From contig CAZOZL010000006.1 in the NCBI GenBank assembly GCA_964584305.1, positions 1-64,000 of the forward strand: DNA of 64,000 nucleotides, given 5' to 3'. The translations under genes were made by a program, and so were the position numbers. This DNA comes from SB11 sp964584305 (GTDB taxonomy: Bacteria > Bacteroidota > Bacteroidia > UBA8524). The notes beneath the pieces are model-generated. The model saw only the letters and a program-made list of their open reading frames with translations, ran no database searches and was not told where the DNA came from. Below are positions 54,079 through 63,111 of this stretch, in pieces; the first letter of the stretch is position 1, and every line of letters starts with the position of its first letter.

Positions 54079-55293
54079 ATGCTAAAACTGCCCATATATC
54101 TTGATAGTAATGCAACCACACCCGTTGATGAGCGTGTATTGCAAACTATGATACCCTATTTTACTCAAAATTTTGGGAACGCTGCCAGCCGTAACCACCC
54201 TTTTGGTTGGAGTGCTGAAAAAGCTGTTGACTATGCCCGTGAACAAGTGGCAAAGTTGATAAATGCTAAAGAAAAAGAAATAATATTTACTTCGGGAGCT
54301 ACCGAAGCCAATAACCTTGCCCTTAAAGGTGTGTATGAAATGTATGCCCAAAAGGGAAACCATATTATCACTGCTAATACTGAACACAAAGCCGTTTTAG
54401 ATGCTTGCAAGCATATTGAAAAATTAGGCGGAGAGGTAACGTATTTATCAGTGGGTGAAGATGGCTTGCTTAATCTTGATACTTTAGAAAAAGCAATACA
54501 ACCCAATACAGTATTAGTATCAATAATGTATGCTAATAATGAGATTGGAGTTGTGCAGCCTATTAAAGAAATAGCCGCCATTGCCAAAAAACACGGCGTG
54601 CTGTTTCATACAGATGCTACACAGGCAACGGGCAAAATACCCGTGGATGTAATTGCAGATGGTATTGATTTATTATCGTTTACGGCACATAAAATGTATG
54701 GACCAAAAGGTGTTGGGGCATTGTATGTACGCCGCAAAAACCCAAGAGTAAAAGTTACCTCGCAAATTGATGGTGGCGGACATGAACGTGGTATGCGTAG
54801 CGGAACACTTAATGTACCTGGTATTGTTGGTTTTGGCAAAGCCTGCGAAATAGCTATTGCCGAAATGGATGATGAGGCAAAACGTTTAGGAGCTTTGCGT
54901 GATAAATTAGAAACTGAATTATTAAAGATAGAAGAAGCCTACCTTAATGGTAGCAAAGAATACCGCTTGCCACAAGTAGCTAATATATCATTTAAATATG
55001 TTGAGGGTGAGGGATTGATGATGGGAGTGAAAGATATTGCAGTATCATCAGGTTCTGCGTGTACATCAGCATCATTAGAGCCTTCGTATGTATTGAAAAA
55101 CTTAGGCTTGGACGATGAGTTGGCGCATTCATCATTACGTTTTGGGCTAAGTAAATACACTACCGAAGAAGAGATTGACTACACTATAAACCACGTAAAA
55201 GAAGCGGTAGAGAAATTGAGGGGTATGAGTCCACTATGGGAGATGTTTAAAGAAGGTATTGACCTTAAATCTATTGAGTGGGCAGAGCATTAA
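54079..55293 (+). CDS. iscS: Cysteine desulfurase IscS
   Basis: 404 residues. PLP enzyme that removes sulfur from cysteine for Fe-S cluster assembly. YLDSNATTPVDERVL at the N-terminus; PLP Lys in SFTAHKMYGPKGVGALYV; HERGMRSGTLNVPGIVGFG; catalytic Cys in SGSACTSASLEPSYVL, with the long loop typical of IscS (group I). Followed by iscU and an iscA-type gene, giving iscS-iscU-iscA without iscR, hscBA or fdx in the window. Confidence 0.95.
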   Translation: MLKLPIYLDSNATTPVDERVLQTMIPYFTQNFGNAASRNHPFGWSAEKAVDYAREQVAKLINAKEKEIIFTSGATEANNLALKGVYEMYAQKGNHIITANTEHKAVLDACKHIEKLGGEVTYLSVGEDGLLNLDTLEKAIQPNTVLVSIMYANNEIGVVQPIKEIAAIAKKHGVLFHTDATQATGKIPVDVIADGIDLLSFTAHKMYGPKGVGALYVRRKNPRVKVTSQIDGGGHERGMRSGTLNVPGIVGFGKACEIAIAEMDDEAKRLGALRDKLETELLKIEEAYLNGSKEYRLPQVANISFKYVEGEGLMMGVKDIAVSSGSACTSASLEPSYVLKNLGLDDELAHSSLRFGLSKYTTEEEIDYTINHVKEAVEKLRGMSPLWEMFKEGIDLKSIEWAEH

Positions 55294-55390
55294 TTTAGCA
55301 ATTGGCTGTTTATTTAGCCTTTAATAGATGTATTAGTAGGCTAAGAGCCGAAAGCATTTATAATAATAGTAAATATAAAATAACGATAAT

Positions 55391-55792
55391 ATGGCATATT
55401 CAGAAAAAGTGATAGACCATTATACCAATCCCCGTAATATTGGGACTTTGGATAAGAAAAAGAATACAGTAGGCACAGGTTTGGTGGGTGCGCCTGAGTG
55501 TGGTGATGTAATGCGCCTACAAATAGAAGTAGATGATAATGGAACAATTGCCGATGCCAAATTTAAAACATTTGGTTGTGGAAGTGCTATTGCTTCATCA
55601 TCATTGGCTACCGAGTGGCTAAAAGGTAAAACCATTGACGATGCCATGGCGATAGACAATATGGATATTGTAGAAGAGTTGGCACTGCCCCCCGTAAAAA
55701 TTCACTGTTCGGTATTAGCAGAGGATGCCATAAAAGCAGCCATAAACGACTACCGCACCAAAAATGGTTTGCCTACTTTAGAAGAAAAATAA
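55391..55792 (+). CDS. iscU: Fe-S cluster scaffold IscU
   Basis: 133 residues. The three scaffold Cys are in GAPECGDVMRL, KTFGCGSAIASSSLATEWL and VKIHCSVLAEDAIKAAI, with the conserved Asp next to the first. Residues PPVKIHCS correspond to the HscA-binding LPPVK motif (here LPPVKIHC). Assembles 2Fe-2S clusters from IscS-derived sulfur. 97 bases after iscS. Confidence 0.96.
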   Translation: MAYSEKVIDHYTNPRNIGTLDKKKNTVGTGLVGAPECGDVMRLQIEVDDNGTIADAKFKTFGCGSAIASSSLATEWLKGKTIDDAMAIDNMDIVEELALPPVKIHCSVLAEDAIKAAINDYRTKNGLPTLEEK

Positions 55793-55840
55793 ATTTTTAA
55801 CTTGCCAATAGCTATTACTATTTGGCGTAAAAGAAAAAAT

Positions 55841-56167
55841 ATGATAACAGTAAGCCCAAAAGCACAAGAGCGAGTTCATACCTTGCGTAGCGAATCCAGC
55901 CTGACTGATGAGTACTTTTTAAGAGTATCCGTTGCGGGTGGTGGCTGCTCAGGGTTATCATACAAACTTGATTTTGACAACGAAATGAAAGAAGGCGACC
56001 AAGCCTTTGAAGATAATGGCGTTAAAGTGGTGGTGGATACAAAGAGTTTCCTTTACCTTATTGGTACGGAGTTAGATTTTAGCGACGGACTAAACGGTAA
56101 CGGTTTTAGCTTTATCAACCCCAATGCTACCCGCACCTGCGGTTGTGGCGAAAGCTTTGCCGTCTAA
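55841..56167 (+). CDS. IscA/ErpA (HesB-family) Fe-S carrier
   Basis: 108 residues from the ATG at 55841; an upstream in-frame TTG at 55802 would add 13 residues of non-family sequence. Cluster-binding Cys are in GGGCSGLSYKLDF and TRTCGCGESFAV. It acts as an A-type carrier delivering Fe-S clusters to apoproteins. Third gene of the isc operon, ending at a terminator. Confidence 0.93.
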   Translation: MITVSPKAQERVHTLRSESSLTDEYFLRVSVAGGGCSGLSYKLDFDNEMKEGDQAFEDNGVKVVVDTKSFLYLIGTELDFSDGLNGNGFSFINPNATRTCGCGESFAV

Positions 56168-56193
56168 TTTTTATTTTTTTTAAAATAAAATTT

Positions 56194-56226
56194 CCCTCAT
56201 CCTGCAATATGGGTGAGGGTTTTTTG
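56194..56226 (+). terminator. Intrinsic terminator after the isc operon
   Basis: Stem CCCTCATCC / GGGTGAGGG with one G-T pair, an 8-base loop and a T6 tail. Confidence 0.88.
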
Positions 56227-56483
56227 TTTTTATAAACACACCTGTATCATAGTTTCTTACCTCACTCTACTACTTTTATCTATACAAATGCGATGGGTTT
56301 TCACCAAAAGTAAAATAGTATCTTTTATATATAGTCCTAATTTTGAAAATTTGACGTATACCAAATTCACACTAAATAAAGTACCCGCTACGAGCTAAAG
56401 GAGACAAGAACCAATAACTCAAGCAGGTAATTGTTTTCATAGTTTCTACTTCAAAACTACGCTCTTACCGAAAAAATAACTTG

Positions 56484-56525
56484 GCATTTTTTGCAAATGA
56501 GTAAATAATAATTTGCAAAAAATGC
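56484..56525. repeat. Perfect 15-bp inverted repeat
   Basis: Arms GCATTTTTTGCAAAT (56484-56498) and ATTTGCAAAAAATGC (56511-56525) around a 12-base loop. Could be a terminator-like structure or a protein site. No second copy was found in the window. Confidence 0.65.
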
Positions 56526-56540
56526 AAATCATCAACTAAA

Positions 56541-56705
56541 CCTCTCATTATTAGCCATTAGCCTATTGCCTTTTAGCCTTTATAGAGACGGAATAGGCAT
56601 GAATGTCCATTCTATACATAAAGTTTTTAGTTAAGGTGATGAATTGCGACAGGTTTCAATCTGCCACAAAAAAATGCCTGAATGGCATGAGCATGGTCTC
56701 ATTTA
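56541..56705 (+). repeat. Repeat R1, copy D
   Basis: TTAGCCATTAGCC-TTTTAGCC block, hairpin GAATAGGCATGAATGTCCATTC, then GCGACAGGTTTCAATCTGCCAC (degraded stem) and ATGCCTGAATGGCAT. Confidence 0.75.
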
Positions 56706-56762
56706 TTTCTTTTATGTATGTCAAATTTTCAAAATTAGAACATATATAAAAAGTAATCTAAA

Positions 56763-58058
56763 TTACTGAGTCGGTTTTAGCTTATCATCTTTAACCGTTT
56801 GCAGCAGTATAATACCTATGATAAAAAAAACAACCAGTGCAAACAACCCATTCCGCATACCAAAAAGGTTATCAATAAATCCCCAAACAAATGTACCCAG
56901 CACTATGGATAGTTTTTCGGCAACATCGTAAAAGCTAAAAAACGAGGCGTGGTCTTCGGTATCAGTGGGTAGCAATTTAGCATAAGAACTTCTTGATAGT
57001 GATTGTGCGCCGCCCATTACCAAGCCCACTAATGCCCCCAAAATATAAAACCGTGTACTATTGCCCTCGCCAATAAAATAAGCCCCTGCACCAATAAACG
57101 ACCAAATTATTAAAGCAACGGTAAGGCTTTTTATATTACCATACTTAGCCGATAAACGTGAAAATAGAAATGCACCCCCAATGGCTACCAATTGTATTAG
57201 CAGTATGGTTATAATTAGTTCCGAAGTTTCTAATTTCACCACCTCACTACCAAATATTGAAGCTACATACATTACCGTTTGCAATGCCATACTAAACACA
57301 AAAAACGAAGTAAGAAATCGCTTTAAACTCTTTAATTCTTTTAATTGGTGAAATACTCCTCTTAATTCTTTAAAACCTTTTGTGAGTAAGCCTTTGCTAT
57401 TGGGGTTTTTGGTTTCCTCTTCGGGTAGTAGTTTAAAGGTGATTTGTGCAAAACCAGCCCACCATATCCCCACAGAAATAAATGCTATTTGTGAGCCTAT
57501 GGGGCTACCTTCAGGGATGCCGAACATATCAGGCATCATTATTACTACAAGGTTAATTATCAGCAATAACACGCTGCCAATATACCCCATTGAAAAGCCT
57601 TTGGCACTCACAGCATCCATGCGGTCGGGGGTTACTATCTCGTGTAAATAAGCGTTGTAAAACACTAAGCTGCCAGCAAAAGCAAAAGTGGCAAGCACAA
57701 AGGGAACAACCCCCATATATAGGCTATTTATATCAGTAAAAAAGTACAATGCCATACACGACAGCGAGCCGAGATAGACAAAAAATTTCATAAACTTTTT
57801 TTTGCTGTTTTTATAATCGGCAATGCCCGACAATATGGGCGAAACAATAGCCACCAGCAAAAAAGCGAAGGAAACACAGTAGGAGTACAATCCTGAACTT
57901 GTAAAATTAATCCCCAAAAAATCAACATCTTTTGGCAACATTTTTACAAAGTATATAGGAAATATAGCCGTAGCAATGGTGAGTGAGTAAACAGAGTTTG
58001 CCCAATCATACATTACCCAGCCACGTATTACTTTAGGGTCGTTTTTTTTGAAACTCAT
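56763..58058 (-). CDS. MFS transporter, UMF1/Atg22-like family
   Basis: 431 residues from the ATG at 58058. About 12 membrane helices. VIRGWVMYDWANSVYSLTIATAIFPIYF near the N-terminus (core YDWANSVY) is the hallmark of the UMF1 / Atg22-type subfamily, and SGIADYKNSKKKF is the loop-2 MFS motif. In fungi the relatives export amino acids from the vacuole; bacterial members are unassigned. Monocistronic. Confidence 0.85.
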   Translation of the reverse strand: MSFKKNDPKVIRGWVMYDWANSVYSLTIATAIFPIYFVKMLPKDVDFLGINFTSSGLYSYCVSFAFLLVAIVSPILSGIADYKNSKKKFMKFFVYLGSLSCMALYFFTDINSLYMGVVPFVLATFAFAGSLVFYNAYLHEIVTPDRMDAVSAKGFSMGYIGSVLLLIINLVVIMMPDMFGIPEGSPIGSQIAFISVGIWWAGFAQITFKLLPEEETKNPNSKGLLTKGFKELRGVFHQLKELKSLKRFLTSFFVFSMALQTVMYVASIFGSEVVKLETSELIITILLIQLVAIGGAFLFSRLSAKYGNIKSLTVALIIWSFIGAGAYFIGEGNSTRFYILGALVGLVMGGAQSLSRSSYAKLLPTDTEDHASFFSFYDVAEKLSIVLGTFVWGFIDNLFGMRNGLFALVVFFIIGIILLQTVKDDKLKPTQ

Positions 58059-58205
58059 AGTACGTATTCTATGAGGCAAGGTAGTTTTTTGATGTTAATT
58101 TAAAAATAAGGGTAACTAAATTGAGTTGGTTTGCTAACTGCCGTGTCTCAACTTCAAGCCTTTGCTCCTCATTGCGAGATGACTTTCTTAAATAGTGTCG
58201 ATAAA

Positions 58206-59162
58206 TTATTTCTTCAACCCAATTTCACGCAAGCGTTCGTCCAAGTATTCGCCTGCGGTAATATCATCCCACTGTTTGGGGTGGTTTTCGTTCACACATT
58301 CTGGCAAGGCATTTAAGCGCATATTGCCACGGGGATGCAAAAAGAAAGGGATTGAGTAGCGGGGCAAGTGCCACTGCTCACGCGGTGGGTTTACTACACG
58401 GTGGGTAGTGCTTTTTAGCTTGCCATTGGTAAGGCGTTGCAACATATCGCCCACATTTACAATAATATGTTCGGGCAGGGCGGTAACGCTTACCCACTCG
58501 CCTTTTTTGCTCATTACTTGCAAACCTTCGGCACTTGCACCAATTAAAAGAGTGATTAGGTTTATATCTTCGTGTTCGCCTGCTCGCACACTGTCTTTAG
58601 GTTCGTGTGTTATGGGGCTATAATGTATAGGGCGTAAAATGCTATTACCGTTCTTTATTTTATCATCAAAATAAAATTCATTTAAGCCTAAGAAAAGGGC
58701 AATAGCCCTCAACATTTCTTTGCCTATACTTTCAAGTGCTTTATAGGCATCAATACCTACTTTGTTAAAGGTAGGCAACTCGTCAGTAAAAATATTATCA
58801 GGATACTCGTTGCGTATAGGGTCGTTGCCTTCTACCTCTTGCCCAAAATGCCAAAACTCTTTCAAGTCGGGGGCTGGTCGTCCTTTGGCGTGTTCTTTGC
58901 CAAAGCTGGTGTACCCTCTTTGTCCTCCCAAACCTTCAATTTCGTACTTGCGTTTAGCTGTTTCAGGTAAATCAAAAAAGTTTTTTACTTCGCTATATAA
59001 TTGCTCTTGCAAAGCAGTACTAAAACTATGATTTTTAAGTGCCACAAAGCCAATATTTTCATAAGCATTGCCTAATTGTTGCACAAATTTTTGTTTGCGA
59101 GCTACATCGCCCGAAAGAAAGTCGACCAAGTCAACCGATGGTATGCCTAATTCTTGTAACAT
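58206..59162 (-). CDS. 2-oxoglutarate/Fe(II) oxygenase, isopenicillin-N-synthase-like
   Basis: 318 residues from the ATG at 59162. The DIOX_N half holds LGNAYENIGFVALKNHSF. The jelly-roll core supplies the iron ligands HED in RAGEHEDINLITLL and the distal His in LKSTTHRVVNPP, with RYSIPFF giving the Arg-x-Ser that binds 2-oxoglutarate. Substrate unknown; plant-like relatives act on small molecules. Head-to-head with lptB over about 120 bases. A TATATTTG box at 59180-59187 provides the promoter. Confidence 0.88.
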   Translation of the reverse strand: MLQELGIPSVDLVDFLSGDVARKQKFVQQLGNAYENIGFVALKNHSFSTALQEQLYSEVKNFFDLPETAKRKYEIEGLGGQRGYTSFGKEHAKGRPAPDLKEFWHFGQEVEGNDPIRNEYPDNIFTDELPTFNKVGIDAYKALESIGKEMLRAIALFLGLNEFYFDDKIKNGNSILRPIHYSPITHEPKDSVRAGEHEDINLITLLIGASAEGLQVMSKKGEWVSVTALPEHIIVNVGDMLQRLTNGKLKSTTHRVVNPPREQWHLPRYSIPFFLHPRGNMRLNALPECVNENHPKQWDDITAGEYLDERLREIGLKK

Positions 59163-59179
59163 GGTAGTGTTTGTTGCAG

Positions 59180-59187
59180 CAAATATA
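59180..59187 (-). promoter_or_regulatory. -7 box (TATATTTG) of the oxygenase gene
   Basis: Minus-strand box with a leader of 17 nt to the ATG at 59162. Confidence 0.45.
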
Positions 59188-59284
59188 AGATTACTAACGG
59201 TTAGATAATACGATGACAATTATCAGTTCAAATAAAAGCCTTTGGCATAGTTTTTTAGAAAGCATAGCTTTGAAGCACTTTTTT

Positions 59285-60013
59285 ATGAAACTACGTACAG
59301 AACATTTAGTGAAACAATACGGCAAGCGCAAAGTGGTAAACGACTTGAGTATTGAGGTTTCGCAAGGCGAGATTGTGGGGCTTTTAGGACCAAATGGAGC
59401 GGGAAAAACCACTACATTTTATATGGTGGTGGGCTTAATAAGCCCCGATGAGGGGAAAATTTTTTATGGTGATGAAGATATTACCCACCTGCCTATGTAT
59501 AAACGTGCAAAAAAAGGTATCGGCTATTTACCGCAAGAAGCATCCGTTTTTCGCCGTTTATCAGTAGAAGACAATATTAAAGCAGTATTGGAAATGACCA
59601 AACTAAGCAAAGCCGAGCAAAAAGAGAAAAAAGAGCATTTATTAGAAGAGTTTAGGCTTACCCATGTACGTAAAAATATGGGGAATGTATTAAGCGGCGG
59701 CGAACGCCGCCGCACAGAAATTGCCCGCGCCCTTGCTGTTGACCCTAATTTTATTTTATTAGACGAACCATTTGCAGGTGTTGACCCTATTGCAGTAGAG
59801 GATATACAAGAAATAGTATCAAAACTGAAAAAACGGAATATTGGTATTTTAATTACCGACCATAATGTGGATGAAACTTTGGGCATTACAGACCGTGCCT
59901 ACCTACAATTTGAAGGAAAGCTACTAAAACACGGTACGCCCGAAGAATTGGCTGCTGATGAAGAAGTACGCCGCCTCTATTTAGGAAAAAACTTTGAGCT
60001 GAAAAGGAAGTAG
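59285..60013 (+). CDS. lptB: LPS export ABC transporter ATPase LptB
   Basis: 242 residues from the ATG at 59285 (an upstream in-frame start at 59213 would add 24 non-family residues and overlap the divergent promoter). Walker A LLGPNGAGKTTTFYM, Q-loop YLPQEASVFRRLSV, signature LSGGERRRTEIARAL, Walker B ILLDEPFAGVDPI and switch LITDHNV. It drives lipopolysaccharide extraction with LptFG/LptC, which are not adjacent. This links to the KDO and heptose genes in the same window. Confidence 0.93.
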   Translation: MKLRTEHLVKQYGKRKVVNDLSIEVSQGEIVGLLGPNGAGKTTTFYMVVGLISPDEGKIFYGDEDITHLPMYKRAKKGIGYLPQEASVFRRLSVEDNIKAVLEMTKLSKAEQKEKKEHLLEEFRLTHVRKNMGNVLSGGERRRTEIARALAVDPNFILLDEPFAGVDPIAVEDIQEIVSKLKKRNIGILITDHNVDETLGITDRAYLQFEGKLLKHGTPEELAADEEVRRLYLGKNFELKRK

Positions 60014-60072
60014 AAGTACTTTGCAGGTAAAAGGTGTTTATAGAATTTTAATTCATTCAGCATTTTTTATTA

Positions 60073-60146
60073 TTAGTTATTAACTTTTAGCCTTTAGTGC
60101 GCGCGTTGTCATCTTGGGCGAAGCCCGAAAGGTGTGCAAGCAAGTG
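60073..60146 (+). repeat. Repeat R1, partial copy F
   Basis: ATTAGTTATTAACTTTTAGCC followed by ATCTTGGGCGAAGCCCGAAA and GTGTGCAAGCAAG, matching 16214-16289 of copy B. It contains the perfect stem TTGGGCGAAGCCCGAA-like block. The repeat ends just inside the GTG-initiated frame of the next gene. Confidence 0.65.
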
Positions 60147-60169
60147 CAGCGGGAAGTGCCGCTGAACTT

Positions 60170-60490
60170 ATGTTATCATTGCTTGAAGCGAGTAACGCTC
60201 TTGAAGAAAATAAGGATAAAACAGAACAAGAACTATTTATTGAAAATTCAGAATCGTTTTTCAAAATAATAGGGGAACAGAATGAGAAGAAAAATTTTTG
60301 GTGGGCTTTTTATGCTGATTTTTACGCCGCTATGATAAAGGCGGGGCATAATGAGGTTTTTTGCAACTACATCACCCAATCAAAAAAGGACGAGAAGGTA
60401 ATAGAATGGCTAAATGCAAACGAGGATAAAGTAACTGCGTTTTCTAAATGGGTAAGCCATTATAAACATAAAGTAGGAAAGAAAAAATAA
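60170..60490 (+). CDS. Hypothetical small protein
   Basis: 106 residues from the ATG at 60170. The open frame reaches back to a GTG at 60134, but that part (residues ASAAGSAAEL) is repeat DNA, so the ATG is preferred. Predicted helical and charged: ENKDKTEQELFIENSESFFK, FWWAFYADFYAAMIKAGHNE, FCNYITQSKKDEKVIEWLN. No family recognised; no signal peptide. It may be a TPR-like or helical-repeat fragment. Convergent with pyrE, with 2 bases between the ends. Confidence 0.6.
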   Translation: MLSLLEASNALEENKDKTEQELFIENSESFFKIIGEQNEKKNFWWAFYADFYAAMIKAGHNEVFCNYITQSKKDEKVIEWLNANEDKVTAFSKWVSHYKHKVGKKK

Positions 60491-60492
60491 AC

Positions 60493-61131
60493 CTACACTC
60501 CCCATTTATCGGGGGCTTTACGCCACTGGTTCAGGCTTTCAATATCGTTACTGGTAATAAAACCCTCTTTGTAGGCAATTTCTATCATGGTAGGATAATC
60601 AGAAAGTGAGATGTACTTGCAGTTCGCATTTTCAAAATTTTGTTTTGCCAAATCAAACCCGTAGGTAAATATGCTTACCATACCCAGTACATCAATATCA
60701 GCATCTCGCAAAGCGGCAACTGCTTTTAGGCTACTGCCACCTGTGCTTACTAAGTCTTCTACTACCACTACTTTTTGCCCTGCACTTAGTTTTCCTTCAA
60801 TTATATTTTGCCGCCCATGCTCTTTTGGTTTTGGGCGTATATAGGCAAAAGGTAGGTTGAGCACATCAGCCGCTAAAGCCCCTGGGGCAATGCCTGCCGT
60901 TGCTACCCCCACTATTGCATCCACCCCCTCAAATTCGCTTTGTATTTTTTTTGCCAACTCGTTTTTAATAAACGTACGTACTTCTGGATGCGAAAGCGAT
61001 AGCCTATTATCACAATATATAGGCGATTGCCAGCCTGATGCCCATGTAAAAGGCTGCTGAGGTTGCAATTTTATTGCATTGATTTGTAATAGGTATTGTG
61101 CTATTTTTGCAGCTATTTTGTTGGCGGTCAT
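60493..61131 (-). CDS. pyrE: Orotate phosphoribosyltransferase
   Basis: 212 residues from the ATG at 61131. The PRPP-binding motif is VVVVEDLVSTGGSSLKA; FTWASGWQSPIYCDNRL and AYIRPKPKEHGRQNIIEG are the substrate-binding blocks. Joins orotate with PRPP to OMP in pyrimidine synthesis. The ATG lies 5 nt after a TAATTTTG box. An upstream in-frame extension to 61218 is not family-like. Confidence 0.96.
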   Translation of the reverse strand: MTANKIAAKIAQYLLQINAIKLQPQQPFTWASGWQSPIYCDNRLSLSHPEVRTFIKNELAKKIQSEFEGVDAIVGVATAGIAPGALAADVLNLPFAYIRPKPKEHGRQNIIEGKLSAGQKVVVVEDLVSTGGSSLKAVAALRDADIDVLGMVSIFTYGFDLAKQNFENANCKYISLSDYPTMIEIAYKEGFITSNDIESLNQWRKAPDKWGV

Positions 61132-61136
61132 TAGTG

Positions 61137-61144
61137 CAAAATTA
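61137..61144 (-). promoter_or_regulatory. -7 box (TAATTTTG) of pyrE
   Basis: Minus-strand box followed by CACTA and then the ATG; leaderless or nearly so. Confidence 0.5.
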
Positions 61145-61225
61145 CTACTAAAGTGGGCTTTTTTGCAAACTGGTTTATAACAAATAGGAGATACGAAATA
61201 AAGTGATGGTAAACGCAATAATCAG

Positions 61226-61846
61226 ATGGTAAAAATTTTTATTAATGAGCATCCGCTCGTAATTTCTGATGATAGCGAAGACCTTTTTAGGCTTAAAAAT
61301 CTTCGTCTTATGGATGATGATGATAAATCACTATTAACGGCGGTTGAAATGCTTGAAAATAGCGACCGTAACCTTGCTAATTTTGGTATTTTTATTCCTA
61401 CTATTAATGAAAAAGATACTTTCAATCGTTTTAAAAGTAAGTATAAAGAAATACAAGCTGCTGGTGGCGTAGTACTAAACGATACCAATGATGTATTGCT
61501 AATAAAACGGCAAGGCAAGTGGGATTTGCCCAAAGGCAAAAAAGACAATGAAGAAAGAATTGAGGATACTGCCGTGCGTGAAGTAATGGAAGAGTGTGGC
61601 GTGAAAAGGCTAAAATTGGGCGAGTTTATTACAAAATCTTTCCATACCTATCAGTTAGAAAGAAGCCGAGTATTAAAAACTACCCACTGGTATTATATGC
61701 ACATAGACCATCACGAGGATTTTAAACCCCAAGAAGAGGAAAATATAACCAAAGTAGAATGGTTTAAAATTAAGGATATTAATGTGGGCGAGTTGAATAC
61801 TTACACCTCTATACGAGATGTGTTGCGCCTTTCATTAAATATTTAG
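61226..61846 (+). CDS. Nudix hydrolase
   Basis: 206 residues. The Nudix box GKKDNEERIEDTAVREVMEE (then CGV) fits Gx5Ex7REUxEExGU from about residue 111. An N-terminal extension of about 75 residues precedes the domain (VKIFINEHPLVISDD ...). The substrate cannot be told from the sequence (ADP-ribose, ApnA or dNTP). Divergent from pyrE and convergent with the STAS-like gene, an arrangement recurrent in Bacteroidota. Confidence 0.92.
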   Translation: MVKIFINEHPLVISDDSEDLFRLKNLRLMDDDDKSLLTAVEMLENSDRNLANFGIFIPTINEKDTFNRFKSKYKEIQAAGGVVLNDTNDVLLIKRQGKWDLPKGKKDNEERIEDTAVREVMEECGVKRLKLGEFITKSFHTYQLERSRVLKTTHWYYMHIDHHEDFKPQEEENITKVEWFKIKDINVGELNTYTSIRDVLRLSLNI

Positions 61847-61850
61847 AATT

Positions 61851-62216
61851 TTAGTCCACTGTTTCATCATCGCCCAACTGACTTTCTAATTGCTCTAAAA
61901 ATATATAGTCAACGGCTTCACTTTCTGTAAATAGGCACTCTATTCCTGCTTTTTTAAATTTGGATACTAATTTCTCTTCCAATTCAACAATAACAATACT
62001 TCCCTTGTGCGCCTTTACCATTTCATATAAGTTTAATATCTTCTCCTCGCTATCAGTATCTATTTGGGTAATAGAACTATCAAAATTTAAAATAAAAAAA
62101 GGGCATTCTTCTATCAATGGCTCACACTCTGCTATTAATTCATCGAGGGCTATTAGCGTATCCTCCTCAAATATAATAAGGGTATAGGTTTCTTCTCGGG
62201 TTATTGAAAAACTCAT
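61851..62216 (-). CDS. STAS-like protein (anti-sigma-factor-antagonist fold)
   Basis: 121 residues from the ATG at 62216. FFILNFDSSITQIDTDSEEKILNLYEMVKAH has the strand-helix pattern of STAS domains (core ILNFDSSITQIDTDSEE), then IVIVELEEKLVSKFKKAGIECLF, and the terminal EAVDYIFLEQLE helix. The phosphorylatable Ser of SpoIIAA is not clearly present (S or T near 61-63 is possible). Highly acidic. Function inferred only from fold; no anti-sigma kinase is adjacent. Confidence 0.6.
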   Translation of the reverse strand: MSFSITREETYTLIIFEEDTLIALDELIAECEPLIEECPFFILNFDSSITQIDTDSEEKILNLYEMVKAHKGSIVIVELEEKLVSKFKKAGIECLFTESEAVDYIFLEQLESQLGDDETVD

Positions 62217-62321
62217 GTATAATATTCTTAGTACTGCTATTGTTTCAACAAAAAACTTTGCTTTATTGGCGCAAGTAAAACAAATTTTTGAATACTTCAC
62301 TTTAAGAAAAATAAACGTAGC

Positions 62322-63080
62322 ATGAAAACAGCATTAGTATCGGGCGCAACATCGGGTATTGGCTTGGCTTGCGCACATATATTAGCACAAAACGGGTACA
62401 ATATTATTATAACAGGCAGGCGCAAAGAACGCTTAACAACTGCGGCACAAGAAATTAAAACACAACACAAAGTTGAAGTTTACACCCTACATTTTGATGT
62501 ACGTAAGCGCAAAGAAACTTTTGCCGCCATTGAAAGTTTGCCTGCCCCTTTCCAAAAAATAGACCTTTTGGTAAACAATGCGGGGTTGGCAATGGGTTTA
62601 GCATCGTTTGAAGACGGTAATATAGACCATTGGGATACCATGGTAGATACTAATGTGAAGGGGCTGCTTTATGTGAGCAAAGCAGTTGTACCGCTAATGA
62701 TTAAACATAAAACAGGGCATATTATCAATATTAGCAGCATTGCTGGCAAAGAGGTATATGCTATGGGCAATGTGTATTGTGCCAGTAAGCACGCTGTGGA
62801 TGCGCTTACCCGTAGTATGCGCTTAGATTTGAGCAAATACCCTATAAAAGTATCAATGGTATGCCCTGGTGCGGTAGAAACAGAGTTTTCCATCGTTCGT
62901 TTTGAGGGGGATGTAGCACGTGCCAAAACTGTGTATAATGGTTTTGAAAACTTAGTAGCCGCTGATATTGCCCACGCTATGTGGTATATAGCCAGCCGCC
63001 CACCCCATGTAAACATTAACGATATAGTGATAATGCCCACCGCACAACCTATGGCAGGGGTAATACATAAAAAGAGTTGA
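62322..63080 (+). CDS. Short-chain dehydrogenase/reductase (YdfG-like)
   Basis: 252 residues. Rossmann motif SGATSGIGLACAHIL, NNAGLAMG, catalytic Ser in INISSIAGKEVYAM and Tyr-Lys in VYCASKHAVDALT, then PGAVETEFS. It resembles YdfG-type NADP-dependent serine / 3-hydroxy acid dehydrogenases. ATG start. Monocistronic. Confidence 0.9.
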   Translation: MKTALVSGATSGIGLACAHILAQNGYNIIITGRRKERLTTAAQEIKTQHKVEVYTLHFDVRKRKETFAAIESLPAPFQKIDLLVNNAGLAMGLASFEDGNIDHWDTMVDTNVKGLLYVSKAVVPLMIKHKTGHIINISSIAGKEVYAMGNVYCASKHAVDALTRSMRLDLSKYPIKVSMVCPGAVETEFSIVRFEGDVARAKTVYNGFENLVAADIAHAMWYIASRPPHVNINDIVIMPTAQPMAGVIHKKS

Positions 63081-63111
63081 TTTTTTTAACCCCGCTTTGA
63101 TGTATTAAATT

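Larger units (their letters stand above)
56168..56762. other. 595-base region between convergent operons
   Basis: Holds a terminator (56194-56226), one altered copy of the CAAACTCACATTAA motif (near 56360), a perfect inverted repeat (56484-56525) and R1 copy D (56541-56705). No gene seen. Confidence 0.6.
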
